Below, one piece after another: positions 35,622-47,314 of a stretch of DNA of 64,000 bases. The notes under the pieces are model-generated. The model saw nothing but the letters and a program-made list of their open reading frames with translations, ran no database searches and had not been told where the DNA came from. Origin of the DNA: Mytilus californianus (Eukaryota; Mollusca; Bivalvia; Mytilida; Mytilidae); the NCBI RefSeq assembly GCF_021869535.1, contig NW_026262593.1, positions 71,450,322 to 71,514,321 of the forward strand. The letters run 5' to 3'. The position numbers were made by a program, and so were the translations under genes. The number at the start of each line of letters is the position of its first letter. Position 1 is the first letter of the stretch.

Positions 35622-35810
35622 GTTTCTATGTATGTTGGCGTTTGCTTTTGTTGTAGTTCAGTGTTTTTGTTGTTCCGTAGTTTTCCTCTTATAGTTAATA
35701 TGTTTCCCTCGGTTTTAGTTTGTTACCCGGATTTTTTTTTGCTTAATCGAAGTATGACTATTGAACAGCGGTATCCTATACTACTATTGCCTTTGTTTAC
35801 AATCATACTT
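35622..35810 (+). repeat. Dispersed repeat remembered from mussel DNA (family E)
   Basis: TGTTTCCCTCGGTTTTAGTT, TGTTACCCGGATTTTTTTTT and GAACAGCGGTATCCTATACT match a sequence I recall as repeated in Mytilus. It is a single copy here. The 90-codon frame across it is not a gene. Confidence 0.4.
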
Positions 35811-36084
35811 TGGTATGTAATGTCTCACATTAATGTTCAATATAAATATAAAAATGTCAGAATGCAATGCAAGTTATTTGTTGGGTTTTTTTTTATTTAA
35901 TCAGACGTAATGGTCAGAAATTGATTTCATATTTTCAGAAATTTTCGAAACAACCCATACGATGCTTTGAATGTGCAAATTGATTTTATCATTTGACAAT
36001 ATGTCTAGAAAATTCACTATAAAACAGACAGTAAGTTCACTTGTTTTATTGGTAAACCTACTAAATTCTAATATATATATATAA

Positions 36085-36211
36085 AAAATAAGGAGATGTG
36101 GTATGATTGCCAAATAAAATTGAGAATGGAAATGGGGAATGTATCAAAGAGACAACAATCCGACCAAAGAGCGGAAAACAGCCCAAGGCCACCCATGGGT
36201 CTTCAACATTG
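36085..36211 (+). repeat. Family G dispersed repeat, plus copy
   Basis: AGGAGATGTGGTATGATTGC leads into GAATGGAAATGGGGAATG, CAAAGAGACAACAATCCGAC and CACCCATGGGTCTTCAAC. The last three words are the reverse complement of the sequence at 61440-61550. This copy therefore joins the two parts of the family seen separately elsewhere. Confidence 0.7.
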
Positions 36212-36636
36212 TTTCTTTTCTTTCAGTACAAAGTGCACAAGAAGGTTATAAGTCGTCTGTTGATCACTTTGAATATGGCAGGGAGGTTGGAAATGGAACA
36301 TATCTTTAACATGTTTTACTTTTCAAACTTTTTCTTTTGAGAATTCCAAAAATAAATAGTGGATTAGCAATTCACATATGCAATAAAATGGGTTTTCCAG
36401 CAAAATGTTTACCCTTAAAAACTAACTTAAAGTAAAATCATTTGGGAATAGGAACAAAGGAAATCCAAAAGATTGCGGTCTTTGATATACATAATACATT
36501 ATTTGATGCTGCCAAAAGACAATGATTCAGAGTGGCTTCATTTCAAAAATATTTTTATCTTAAATAATTTCTTTATTGAGAAAGTAGTAATTTCATTACG
36601 TTCTATAACATAGCCTAAATCCCAGAAAATCTCTAC

Positions 36637-36646
36637 TCTCGCGAGA
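36637..36646. promoter_or_regulatory. TCTCGCGAGA palindrome
   Basis: A perfect TCTCGCGAGA, known as a core-promoter motif in mammals. It lies about 105 bp upstream of the first ATG of a small open frame at 36751-36936 with two hydrophobic segments. Its use in molluscs is not established here, and no start site is visible. Confidence 0.2.
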
Positions 36647-36750
36647 ACTTAATTCAGTTAACTTCATCAAAGCTTACTCCCCGGCAACTAAATAATAACA
36701 TTAGATTATACAAAACATTCTACTAATTCTTTTGACATTAATTGACGTTT

Positions 36751-36936
36751 ATGATGTTCAATGCGAATTTGATTAATTTCCAAATTCCGTCGAAAAGTAA
36801 CATGGACGCCATTGGCATGGTATGTTTATTTGTAAATGGATTCATAATTTTGATATCCTTGATGAAATATGTTGTTCCTAAGCATATTCGAGTTTTAGTG
36901 TCTTTTTTTATCTTTACGTATGCCGTATCTTACTAA
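36751..36936 (+). CDS. Unidentified 61-codon frame with two hydrophobic segments
   Basis: The first ATG is at 36751; a second at 36802-36804, in context AACATGGAC, is better placed. Two hydrophobic stretches follow (IGMVCLFVNGFIILISLM, then VLVSFFIFTYAV), separated by KYVVPKHIR, as in a small two-pass membrane protein. AT-rich DNA easily produces such peptides, and no homologue is known to me. The TCTCGCGAGA site upstream is the only supporting context. Confidence 0.13.
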   Translation: MMFNANLINFQIPSKSNMDAIGMVCLFVNGFIILISLMKYVVPKHIRVLVSFFIFTYAVSY

Positions 36937-37186
36937 TATCTGAACACTCATTCAACTTGAATCCATGCATATTTTAAGGGAGTTCTAATTCCTTCTTGCA
37001 TGTGTTTTGCGCCCCTCCCTAGTCGCATATATATTTAATTTAGGTATCCCACACGATGAACCGCGGTCGTGTAACTGGTATTCCACACGGTTGACTTCGG
37101 TCGTACAGTTGCATTGGTTCTCGCATGAACTACACTTTGTTTGAAAATACCATTGAACTTCAGTGGATTTTTTAAACGCAGTGTAC

Positions 37187-37229
37187 AAAATCTCTTTATT
37201 CTAACTTGATATAGAAATAAAGAGATTTT
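37187..37229. repeat. Hairpin, 14-bp arms
   Basis: AAAATCTCTTTATT (37187-37200) and AATAAAGAGATTTT (37216-37229) are perfect inverted repeats with a 15-base loop. No associated gene end is known, so I do not call it a terminator. Confidence 0.6.
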
Positions 37230-37618
37230 ACTTTATTATAGCACCATACCGACTATTAACCAAAGACATTGAAGCAAATACTTAGCTGCATAACCTTTTC
37301 TAACCATTTCGTTCAATCATAACGTGAACCTTGGCCTGATCCTAACTTGTTCTTATTCATTTCATGAACCCTATATTTACAGTTCATCTAAAATATTGGA
37401 TTTGGAAAAAGATAACGACTTCTGATGACTGCTTTGGGAAGTTCTTGCTTAGATTAAAAGATCTTTGACCATTGGTGTTTGCATAGATAATGACGATAGC
37501 CCAATATCATACCAAAGGTACAATAACAACGGACAAGAAGTGATGGCTAATCATTTTATACACAAAAAACAAAAGTAAAAGTACAAGATATTAGTAAAAT
37601 AGAAGGTATATAATTTTG

Positions 37619-37940
37619 AAAGGAGAAGGTCCGGTAAGGTCTTATTTTGGCCTAAAATTTGAAGTACAATATATATTTAAATATTAAGACTGAACACAAG
37701 TGCGGCCACTTCAATTTTAGACAAAAACCGTCTAAAAATTAGCACAAGTGTTAAAATTGTGAAGATTTCAGTAATTTTGCATGAATTGATGATGCTAGTA
37801 CTTAATGCATATGCATTGTTTTGTCAAAAACAGCCAATATTTATGTAGCAAAAGTATTCTACTGTCCAATAAATAGATAAAAGCTTAGTAAAAAATCTAT
37901 ATTTTGGGGCCAAAGGGGCTCTTACCGGGCATACTCCTTT
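37619..37940. mobile_element. 322-bp TIR element (family R)
   Basis: The left terminus AAAGGAGAAGGTCCGGTAAG faces AAAGGAGTATGCCCGGTAAG (right end on the minus strand), 17 of 20 matching. The match continues with GG/AG-C-C-TTT and TTGGCC..AAAAT words to about 40 bp. The interior is AT-rich with no usable open frame. It is consistent with a MITE. I do not find an exact target duplication. Confidence 0.7.
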
Positions 37941-37944
37941 AAAT

Positions 37945-40235
37945 ATTTGATAACTATAAGAGATTGAATTTCATTTCTAAATATACTTTTTAGATATTGA
38001 ATAGTAAAAAAACGAAAATAAAAAAAAAATACTGTAAGAAGTTAAAGAGCTTCTAAAGTCAAGTGGTAAAGAAATTTAGGGAAAACAGAAGAAAGAAAAA
38101 ACAGTAGAGAAAGAAGTAAAAGCCAAACTTTTCCTACCGTTACTTGAGCAGGTCTGTTCATAACATTTCACTTACCTAGAATTAAAAAAAATATACATGT
38201 ATTATACAATTTCACTAAAGTTATACATATAACCATAAAAACTATAGTGTCTACTATGATTAATTATGTGTTTGTCTAACGTCCAGTGGCAAATATTTCA
38301 TGCACATTAAGGATAAAACGAGCTTATAAATATATGGAAATACCAAAAAAAAATCATTACGACTGTGGCTAAAATAACCTCATACAAGAAGAAATAAACA
38401 ATATGTGTCCATGTCGATACTTAGCACAGTTAAGTAAAGACATACAGCACGTTTAATATTACCATTGAAAGTTCAATATCAGATTATAGACCAGCACGTA
38501 CAGTTGTAATTTTAACACTAGTATTCCTAAAGCTGGCTTTCATTAGTTTTATTATACATACAAATAACCGAAAATTTAGGGTATACGTCGAAAAGGTCGA
38601 GCTCGAGGCGATAAAGGGGAATAGAACAAATACTTTTGTATACTAATATAAATAGTCTATCCACATTGGACCAAGTCAATGAAAGAAACGAAATATGGAA
38701 TTTATTTATATTGATTCTTTTAAATGAAATTTATTTTACTCATGTAATGCGCTAAATTCGAATAAGGTTAGACATCAACCATTTTCTTTTAAAATAGAAT
38801 GGTTCCATTATGCCTAATGACGTTTTGAATTATCAGGAAGTCGCCCACAATGACAATGACTTCTGCTATCCATCATGAAAGTTTGGGTCGATACAGAACG
38901 TAGTCACATAATAAAGCACTCTCAATTTATGTGTTTGTAAATATGTCAGTAGGAATAAATCTCGAAATTACATTCAAAGATACACAAGATAGCTTCAAAT
39001 CATTCCCGATTTTTGTTATCGTACAATAATTATTTTACATAATATATTATGTAAAAGTCAGTATGGCATTAACATTTAGCACAAGTAAAGTGCACTTTTA
39101 TGTTTTTCAGCCAATTATAAGAAGTATTTAAAGACCTGAGTAGCTCACTCTATTTTCCAAATGCACCTTTTATATTTATCTAAGCTGTCTCAAAGCCTAC
39201 AACATTGAAATTTAACCATCAATTATGGCACAAAAGCAAAAAAATAATCGTTTAATTATCTTCTTTGATTTGAACATCTTGCTAAGGATTCCGAAGTCGA
39301 ATCGTCAAATTATTTTCATCTTTCACACGTGCCAAATTATAGTCTATTGGCTTACATGACGCCATCGACGTTCTGATCACGTGGTTCTAAACGCAAGGAT
39401 ATCTGGAACTGGCGTGTTTTGACGTGGTTTAATATGTTTATGTACAGGTACCAGATCATCTGGGATTAATCATCATACATAACGTTGTAAACCAGTCTAC
39501 CTTAAGACATTTACAATCAAAATTTTGTAGAAAGATACGGCATCCATTAGGATATCATTACAATTTTGTTTCCTCTTGTGGGGAAGATGATCACTCACAC
39601 GTGTGTGTTACCTTCTGTAATTCATTCAAATCAAAAGAAATCCATAACAGCTCGTTACATAATACAAATGTGTAATTTTCTTAGTGCAACAGAATTCTTT
39701 TATTATAAGAATTAATCCAAAATAACTGATAATGTACATATCTGCCATACCACGATATCGTGTGAAGTTTGAAAAATGAAACATTTCCGATAATTATTCG
39801 TGACTTTTCGCGCTTTTTATTCTTCGCATGGAATTCGAAACGACCAACAATCAACATAAATAAAAAGCCCATAAAATTATTTTACTTTGTATATATATAT
39901 GACAATAAAAAGTTTACTTGATATCTTCTTTGGGGGTTTCGGGAATTATGTAAGTCCTACTCCTCCTTTTCTGACTTGATATTATTGACATCGATTTTTA
40001 CACATATTTGTTTCCGTTTCATTTCTATATGATTACATTACATGTTTGTTTCACGAGAATCCGTTAGTTTGATTGGCTAACAACAATCGCGCGTCATTCA
40101 AAAATTAACCTTCATATCAAAATGAAATGTTACATTCGTAATGACACGTGCTTCCACAAATAAGTGCACAAGTAAATAAACGAAAAACGTGATAAAACTT
40201 TTTTTTCATGATCTTATTAGCATAAAAATGTAATT
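37945..40235. other. Mostly unassigned non-coding stretch
   Basis: It contains one short family A fragment (38273-38320, below) and otherwise nothing I recognise. Confidence 0.4.
38273..38320 (+). repeat. Family A fragment
   Basis: TCTAACGTCCAGTGGCAAAT, then ATTTCATGCACATTAAGGAT, matches the left part of family A; the rest of the element is absent. Confidence 0.6.
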
Positions 40236-40237
40236 AT

Positions 40238-40370
40238 AAGAAATGAATGCTTCTTTTTGTAATTTTATTTGTGTGTAAAAGTGTTGATCGTGCGCATTTT
40301 TTTAGAATGAAGCGCTTCGGTCAACACTTTTACACACCAATAAAATTACAAAAAGAAGCATTCATTTCTT
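40238..40370. mobile_element. Fold-back element, 50-bp nearly perfect arms
   Basis: The arms at 40238-40287 and 40321-40370 are inverted repeats with a single mismatch (TGTGTGTAAAA against TTTTACACACC). The 33-base spacer contains TCGTGCGCAT and GAAGCGCTTCGG. There is no open frame. The sequence would form a long hairpin in single-stranded DNA or RNA. It fits a fold-back MITE; near-perfect arms suggest youth or gene conversion between arms. Confidence 0.75.
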
Positions 40371-40450
40371 AAATAAATGATATAAGACAACACTTTTATT
40401 GGAATAAGAGACACTTAAAAACTTTCTCTAGTATGATAAATAAATAATAA

Positions 40451-40511
40451 GATTGATTGATTGTTGATTGCTTAACGTCCAGTGGCAAATATTTCATGCA
40501 TGTTCAGGACG
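40451..40511 (+). repeat. Family A fragment with TTGA-rich end
   Basis: GATTGATTGATTGTTGATTG, then CTTAACGTCCAGTGGCAAAT and TTCATGCATGTTCAGGAC, is the clearest consensus-like left end of family A. The remainder is missing. Confidence 0.7.
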
Positions 40512-40514
40512 ATA

Positions 40515-41150
40515 AATGATCAGAAGAAATTAAACTAAATTTGGTGTTACAAAAATAAAAAAAGGAAAAAAAACAACAGTTGTAAGAGACAAAAAAAAAC
40601 CAGTCATATCAAATATCAACATAAATGTGTTCTAGAAGAGATGCGATAGATACCAAAGGGACTTTCAAACTCATAAATTGAAAATATTGTATCTATTTAA
40701 TAGTTAGAACATTTGTAAAGTCCCTACATTCAACTGTCAAGCAATAAAGTTGTGTATGCCATAATGGAAAATATTTTTGAAATTTACTTCGATGATAGGT
40801 CCCGGATGACAGGTGAGACTATCATTTCATTATAATTAATTTAGATACGATCGTAACACCTTGTAACTAAACACTTTAAAAGCTTTATAGCAACATTAAC
40901 GATATCTCCGTTCTCCTATTTCATTGGTAAATCATTTTTCATGTCTTTGTCCAATTAAGTTAAAACAGATAATGTTTTAATAATCTAAATGACAAGTTGT
41001 GCCTTGCAGACATTATTCACACGCAAAAGTACTCATTTAAAATGCTTCTCAAAATCGATTACGTGCCATTTTAGCTCGTCTTAATTATTTTTAATTTTAA
41101 ATATTGATGAAGTTGTTTGAGAGCAAGACATGTTTGCATACAACATTGAC
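40515..41150. other. Non-coding stretch, nothing identified
   Basis: AT-rich sequence, no recognised feature. Confidence 0.4.
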
Positions 41151-41153
41151 AGA

Positions 41154-41500
41154 TTACTGTGCGCTTTTCAGGAAATCCTGAATAATGTTGTCTAGGTATT
41201 TCCGGAGGGAAGTCGTCGGACCGTATACGATTTCGTTATTTATCAATACACCGGAAACTAACATGCTATGACATCTTGCTCGCATTTCAACTCAATAAAG
41301 TTTTGATCTGTTAATCTTTTGTTGTAAGCTTGTTTGAACCTCCTTTCTTTTGAATAACCTTTTCCTGTAGATTTCCATAAACGGATGCCCCAAGTAATCA
41401 ATACCGTTACATTGTAAAATATATCATGTATACAAGAATACGGATAATCCAACAAGTCATATGATATAGGAGACCCTTCCTTGCACAAGAGCTCACTATA
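41154..41500 (-). pseudogene. Possible broken coding exon, unidentified
   Basis: Minus-strand frame one reads about 75 codons (includes YSCIHDIFYNVTVLITWGI and DQNFIELKCEQDVIAC) to a stop at 41258-41260. A shifted frame continues protein-like text across the same spot (MLVSGVLINNEIVYG, then TTSLRKYLDNIIQDFLKSAQ) to a TAA at 41154-41156. The pair looks like one terminal coding segment broken by a frameshift. I do not recognise the family. It directly abuts repeat K2, which is not coding. Chance cannot be excluded. Confidence 0.25.
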
Positions 41501-41511
41501 TATATATATAT

Positions 41512-41750
41512 ACAAGTCTACATTGAAAACAACGTTCAAACCTATGATTGCGTTGGATAAAAACCGCAATTTTTATACGTGTGCATGCAAAACAAATTTC
41601 TTGTTAGAGGGGTCTAAATACAGCACAAACAACATTTTTCCAAAAGACCAAAAAAGTGAAAAAGTATATTTTAACAAAACGCATTTGACTAGCAGGTCGA
41701 ACAACTGATGTTCTTAAACCCTGCTGACTGCCATTGGCGATTGACAAATA
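41512..41750 (+). repeat. Dispersed repeat (family K, copy 2, longer)
   Basis: It is colinear with 22486-22710 but retains CATGCAAAACAAATTTCTTG, missing from copy 1. A TA-rich microsatellite lies immediately to the left (41494-41511) and another just past the right edge. Confidence 0.8.
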
Positions 41751-42074
41751 GATATATATATATGTTGATTTTGAAAAAAACTGTCTTACTTTTCAACTCT
41801 AAAGTGAGTCCTGAAGATGATAGTTACGTAACATAACAATTCCTCGATCTTACCTCGTATCATATTGTTCTGAGTTTATGATGTTTTAATAATCTAAATG
41901 TTTATCCCGGGATGATTGTAACGTTTTCATATACTTTTAGTTGAAGATAAAGATCATGATCGGGATAACAAAAAAAGAAACAGACATACACTGAACAGCT
42001 AAACCATCTAAAATCAAGACAACTTTGACTAAGAAAATTTAATACACTCATCATTCAGGTCATCGGTCATAAAT

Positions 42075-42285
42075 GTTTACTCAATCCTCGGAGTACGAAA
42101 GTTGTGCTCGAAACACCAAATCCAGTATTTAGATAAGTTGATTCCTGAGTCTGATTTCGATAAGCATGCTCAAAATTTTTATGACCACTCAAAATTTTTA
42201 TGACCGCTTGGCCAGGATTAAAATTGTATACGCCAGACGAGCGTTTCGCCTTCAAAAGACTCATCGGGACTAAAACCCTAGGTTT
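42075..42285 (-). repeat. Family H dispersed repeat, minus copy, with small internal duplication
   Basis: ATTAAAATTGTATACGCCAG, ACGAGCGTTTCGCCTTCAAA and AGACTCATCGGGACTAAAAC form the reverse complement of the motif at 11402-11480. Just to the left, CTCAAAATTTTTATGACC occurs twice in a row (about 42168-42203). The minus-strand frame at 42067-42264 is internal. Confidence 0.65.
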
Positions 42286-42289
42286 AGCA

Positions 42290-45200
42290 TAAATACTTTT
42301 TTTTGTTTTATTGGAAATTTACAGACAAAATATGTCATTTACTGGTTGGGAAAAGTTAGTTTTCCCCTTATTTGAAAAGATTATCGACCATATGTTCATT
42401 TACACAGGTTGAACTCTTTAAAATCCTGATGGAAATGAGGCAGAAGTTTTACGCTGACGCATTTAATCATGTATGTAATTGTCTTTTTATTAAAACCATG
42501 ATCATTAGGATAGGAAGTTCCACAGCAGGAACAAAGAGCTAAAAGAAGGAACTGGATTCAACATCGACGTGAAATGTATGTTTTCTACAAAGGCATGCCT
42601 TTAAATATATTTTTCATCAATAGTTTCAAGGTTGATTGTCGTGCTGTGGATTCTGTTTTATTTTCTGAAAGACAACCTAACTTAACGGTTAAGTCCAGGA
42701 TTGGCATTACTTTTGGTGCTTTGCGGTTATATTTGCTTTTCAACGTTTTGTAAACGGTTTTTTGATTTTTAGATATGTTTGCATCACTGAACAGCGAAAT
42801 GCGTTGAATTGGTATCGTTTAATGTATTAGAAAGATATACACGTTGAGAGGTGTATGGTCATTTTTTCATTTCCTTAACGTATTTATTAGCGTTCCACGG
42901 TTGGGCAAACAGTTATTTGTAAAACAGTGAAATATTAAACTTTCTCACGGACAAATCGTTAGCTCGTTGCTATATTATATAAATCTTTTTTTTCTCTCTG
43001 ATGACTTAAAACAATCGTGCACCTTTCAGTCAATCATATCATTTAGGAATTTCAGAGGTAGTTTATTGAAAAAAAACCCAAGAAAATCATTTCAATCGCA
43101 GCTAGTACTGTATATATGTTTCAACTTTTGATATATAAGGCATATATACATGTATAATACAAGATATACAGATCTTTGTTTTATTATTAATTTAGATTAT
43201 AGGCTTTTCCGAAAACACGTGTCGGTTGGCACCGAAATCGTTGGCTTGTGTGTCTGTATCTACCACAGGGTCAATTGACTATTTGACTCCGAGGGTACCA
43301 CCGACTTCGATGGCTTAGTTTTATTGAAATTGTATAGATGTTCCAAATTTAAGTTGTAAATCTTGAAATTGAACTAAAACTTATACTCTAATCAATGTCT
43401 ACCTTAAACGGTATTGTCGGATCTTTCTTTAGACCCTTTTGGTTTTTTTTTTAGTTTAAGGTTGATCCAAATTAGCCTACCATGCACGCTGAAATACATT
43501 TATTTGGACTTCTGATAAATCGTTGATGTAGTTAGGAATATAGTTATTATAAGTGGATAAAGTCAACTTAATGTTTGATCATGTATTTAGAACGTAAGAA
43601 GTGAATTTATAAGCTTGCTAACCACTTAAGGTATTTACTTGGGGCTAAACGGAATCCAATACACTTGAGACAAATCCAATTTTAACTGACCAATCAACGT
43701 CAATTGATATTTTAGCGATGATAAATAGTCGGGGTATTACAGATATTTGATCTACGTCTGAAATGCAAAAATGATCCAAAATCAATGTTGCCCTCAAATC
43801 AATTAATATTAAAGCAAGTGATAATTCTCTGTCATTTGATAAGAAATAATTCCGCTGTTTCCCGGGTAATAATTGTAGTATATTACCCCCATCTCCGCCG
43901 GGAGGAAATTAAGCAATATGAGGATGTAAATTGTCAGAATATTATGTTCGTGTAGAAGACCTATTAATTTCCTAAATCGATGTCATTTAAAGCAATGTGC
44001 AACATAATTTAGAAATCAATGACAGCAAATAGCAGTTCTGTGTTGATTAATTCATATCAATTAAAAGATCAATATTTGTAAAACGTTTAGCAGACTCTGA
44101 ATGCCAAATCCGTTTAATGTTGTGCTGCCAAATTAAGTAAACGTTTTGCTGACTTCGATTGCATATCTCCAACAGACACCTTGTTGTGATTTTGACCAAT
44201 CTAAAAGAAGCGTATGTCGATTGTTATCACAAGTATGCACCATTAAACAACGATAATAATGGCATTTTCCATATAAAGGGGGACAGATTTATTATTAATT
44301 GGAAGAGATAATATCAAGATATAGAAAAACTAGAGACAATAAGGTTCGGTTTACATTCGGGATCTATTGTTTAAATCCTTTTGAATGGTAACAATTAGTT
44401 GCATGTAACATATGCTTAAAATATTTTTTTACAATAATCAATTGTTTCATATAGGAATTGGACAAATGACAAAATATATAGTCGAGAGGACAAACATTAC
44501 ACATATTTAGTAATTTGTGTCTGGGTTTAAGTGTTACATAATTGCTTTTATTATATGATACGAACTCTTTCATTATTCTGGCATTGACCAATACACGGAA
44601 CGAAATTTAAGGACGAAAACAAGGTCTATAAATCTTCCTTGTGAAAACTGTATCAGGCGTTTCTATCAAATATTGGATCCGGACGATATAGGAAACCGCT
44701 TTTGAATTAAGGAATGAATCTCCTCAGTCATAAAAAAACTCTAACTTCTTGTCAGGATTTGCTATAATTTAACCTTTTTCGAATATGTCAGCTCTTCAAA
44801 GTTTCTATAATGTTTTGCATTTTTAATTAAATGGTCTTCGAGTATCCTTGAAGAAACCTTGGTCTTAATGTTCACTTGGTGAAGTTAAATTGGCACCATT
44901 AGCTTAAATACCCTAAATTCTATAACCAATGAGCAATGTCTGTTCCCTTGATGATTTTGCATTGGAAGGATATTTTTGAGGAGTGCATTGGGTTCAAATA
45001 TATTAAACTGTTTACTTGAAAATGATACTCAAGGTTTTGATTTTCTTATCCTTAGAAAAAGAATTTTAATAACCGAATATGACCGCTGTATGCTCCTTGC
45101 TGATACATCTGTAGTTAAATTTATACATTTCTAGAACATTTATCATTCTACCATGTAGATTTAGAAACATTCCGAATGTTAATCATCCAAAAATATCCGT

Positions 45201-45775
45201 CTATGAGTAAAGAATAAATTTTCATAATATCTAAGTCCATTCTTTTCAATCAAACTAGAAATCCATCAACGTCGTAGTTTGGCATTTATATCAAAAATAA
45301 GATAATCATAAACCAGCCAAATGTAATAACTAGAACATTAAGATTCATTTGTCTTTAATATTCAGTAAAATAAACCATCCTTCCTCCGTAAACTATCAAT
45401 ATAAAACCGATATTAAGGCCTTACATCAAACGCTATAAAGATGATCTTTTGCATGGAGATAAATTTGTGCTCTTTATCGTTCACAAATCATAAGCAATAT
45501 ATATCTTTATAAATACCCCTTCAAAGGATTTGATAATTAAATATATCCCTTTGCACTAAAGATGTGGAAAGCAGAAACTGGCAATATTTTCAACTGTATA
45601 ATATGCTATTGGGTGTAGTAAACTGTTAAATTTGTAAACTCTTTAATAGCATCAAGAAAAACATTTGAAAACATGAAACTGCACACGTTATCGTGCTAAG
45701 AATACTTGTATTTCAAAGTATCGGAACAAGGTGTTTGACATATCAGAAAAATGCACGCATGTTTCAAAACATAAC
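42290..45775. other. Long stretch without recognised features
   Basis: AT-rich sequence. TTTGTTTTGGTGCT-type words near 42710-42790 may be a diverged repeat. A small inverted repeat GGGTAATA/TATTACCC lies near 43864-43888. The minus-strand frame at 44364-44591 (75 codons) has no known motif. Confidence 0.35.
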
Positions 45776-45784
45776 CGTCAAGCT

Positions 45785-46105
45785 GCTTACCAAATAAGCA
45801 GTTATTCTGTTCAGTAGTTCCTAAATGGCTAAAATATTTGTCGGACGGACGAACGGACGGGAGAGATGATGCAATAAAGTCACAAGTCCTAGAGTGGAAA
45901 TATAATTCATATCTCGGACATCAAAACAATACTTACCAATGATAATGAAATCGTTTTGTAGTTCGTTCCTCAGAAAAATAACTAAAATATTTGTCGGACG
46001 GTTGAAGGGGCGAACAAGATGATGCAATATAGTCCGAACTCCTAAGGTGGCGAAATAAAAAAAAAATTATCTATAATATCAAAAATTATTTACCAATAAT
46101 AATGG
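45785..46105 (+). repeat. Tandem duplication, period about 153 bp
   Basis: CTAAAATATTTGTCGGACGG occurs at 45829 and 45982. Each is preceded by AGTTCSTWCCT-type sequence and followed by GATGATGCAATA and GAATCC/GAACTCCTARRGTGG-like words. The GGACGGACGAACGGACGG part recalls a motif common in molluscan DNA. The minus-strand frame across it is a by-product. Confidence 0.7.
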
Positions 46106-46109
46106 ATAC

Positions 46110-47155
46110 CACAGTAAACTACACCAACCAACACCTAAAGTAGACATCCTGATCTAACAATTTTAGTCGGTGACATATCATGGCAGGTTCAATTACATTT
46201 GGACAAATCGAATGCACCCTAGCGACAAATGAATAAGAACTTTAAATATACATATAACCTGATAAATAGTTCTGCGTTTTTTTTTTCTTCCAAAAAAATG
46301 TTTATGCTATGCATTATCATCGGCTTCTCACATCATGAACAAAAGTTACATGCATTCATCAAGGTTTTTACTTTTTAAGAGCAATTTTCATAATTGAGAT
46401 ATGAAAAACTGTGATTAAATAGAGTTATATGTAGCTTGGCAGGTTTAAAAAACTTCGACATACATGTCTATGAAAAAATTATTATAATTATTTCTTTGCG
46501 TACTTAATTTATATGCATACATAAAATGAATAGTTATATATACTTAAAACTTCAAAGAATGGAATATCTGATGTAGCAACCGTTATTTAATGAAACTATA
46601 CATAGCACTTTTGTAATCTAATCCTGAAAGTATATACTTTTATACAGATGAAAGCCACAAACAACAAAAGATTCACATTTGTTTAAGTTTTAGTTCTATC
46701 GAACTAAGTGGTCTCGTTTCGCAATTATTCTTATTTTTTTTATATTATGAACACCTTTTGTTAAATCCTATACGAAATTTATAAAATAACACTTGATTTC
46801 TGCAAGTTTGGACTATAGTCAATCTCGTTCTGAAATCTCGCGGTTAACGAACACCTGACAACCAAAAAAAGCATGATAATTGTGTGTCCTCGGTAATTGA
46901 TATAAAACGAACGTGTTCATTACTGATCACTGCCGTCTTTCCGGAGTTTTTTCGCGGAATAATATATCAATGTCGTAAATAAGTAATGTTCACATCCGAT
47001 TGAATTTCCGTTTCACTTTCTAAAACAATACATCACTGTCCTATTTAACTATAAACTAAACTTCCAGAATTACTGATTGTAACCAAAGAGACAGTAAGGA
47101 AAATAAATTTGTATTATTTTTAAAAGCATTGGACGGTTAATCACGAAGCTATAGA
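46110..47155. other. Non-coding stretch, nothing identified
   Basis: AT-rich sequence, no gene or repeat pair recognised. Confidence 0.4.
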
Positions 47156-47161
47156 ATTGAT

Positions 47162-47314
47162 TTTGATTTTTGGTGTTTTAACGCCACTTTTAAGCACCGC
47201 TTTTGGGCTATTTCGTGGCGGCCAGTTTTTATTGGTGGAGGAAGCCGGAGAGCCCGGAGAAAACCACAGACCTTCGATAGGAAAACTGACAATCCTAGTC
47301 AATTAAGATTAGAT
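47162..47314 (-). mobile_element. SINE fragment, head missing (family B, copy 3)
   Basis: TTTTGGTGTTTTAACGCCAC, CGTGGCGGCCAGTTTTTATT, GGTGGAGGAAGCCGGAG and CTGACAATCCTAGTCAATTA match the other two copies. The sequence stops at AAGATTAG, where the GGCAGGA-core element begins. The tRNA-related head that should follow on the right is absent and does not resume after that element. Confidence 0.75.

Noticed and set aside
36985-37188. Cysteine-containing minus-strand frame (67 codons) as a secreted peptide
   Set aside because: There is no signal peptide, no supported start, and the cysteine spacing fits no family that I know.
37187-37229. Hairpin as a transcription terminator
   Set aside because: Intrinsic hairpin terminators are a bacterial feature; this is eukaryotic DNA with no gene ending here.
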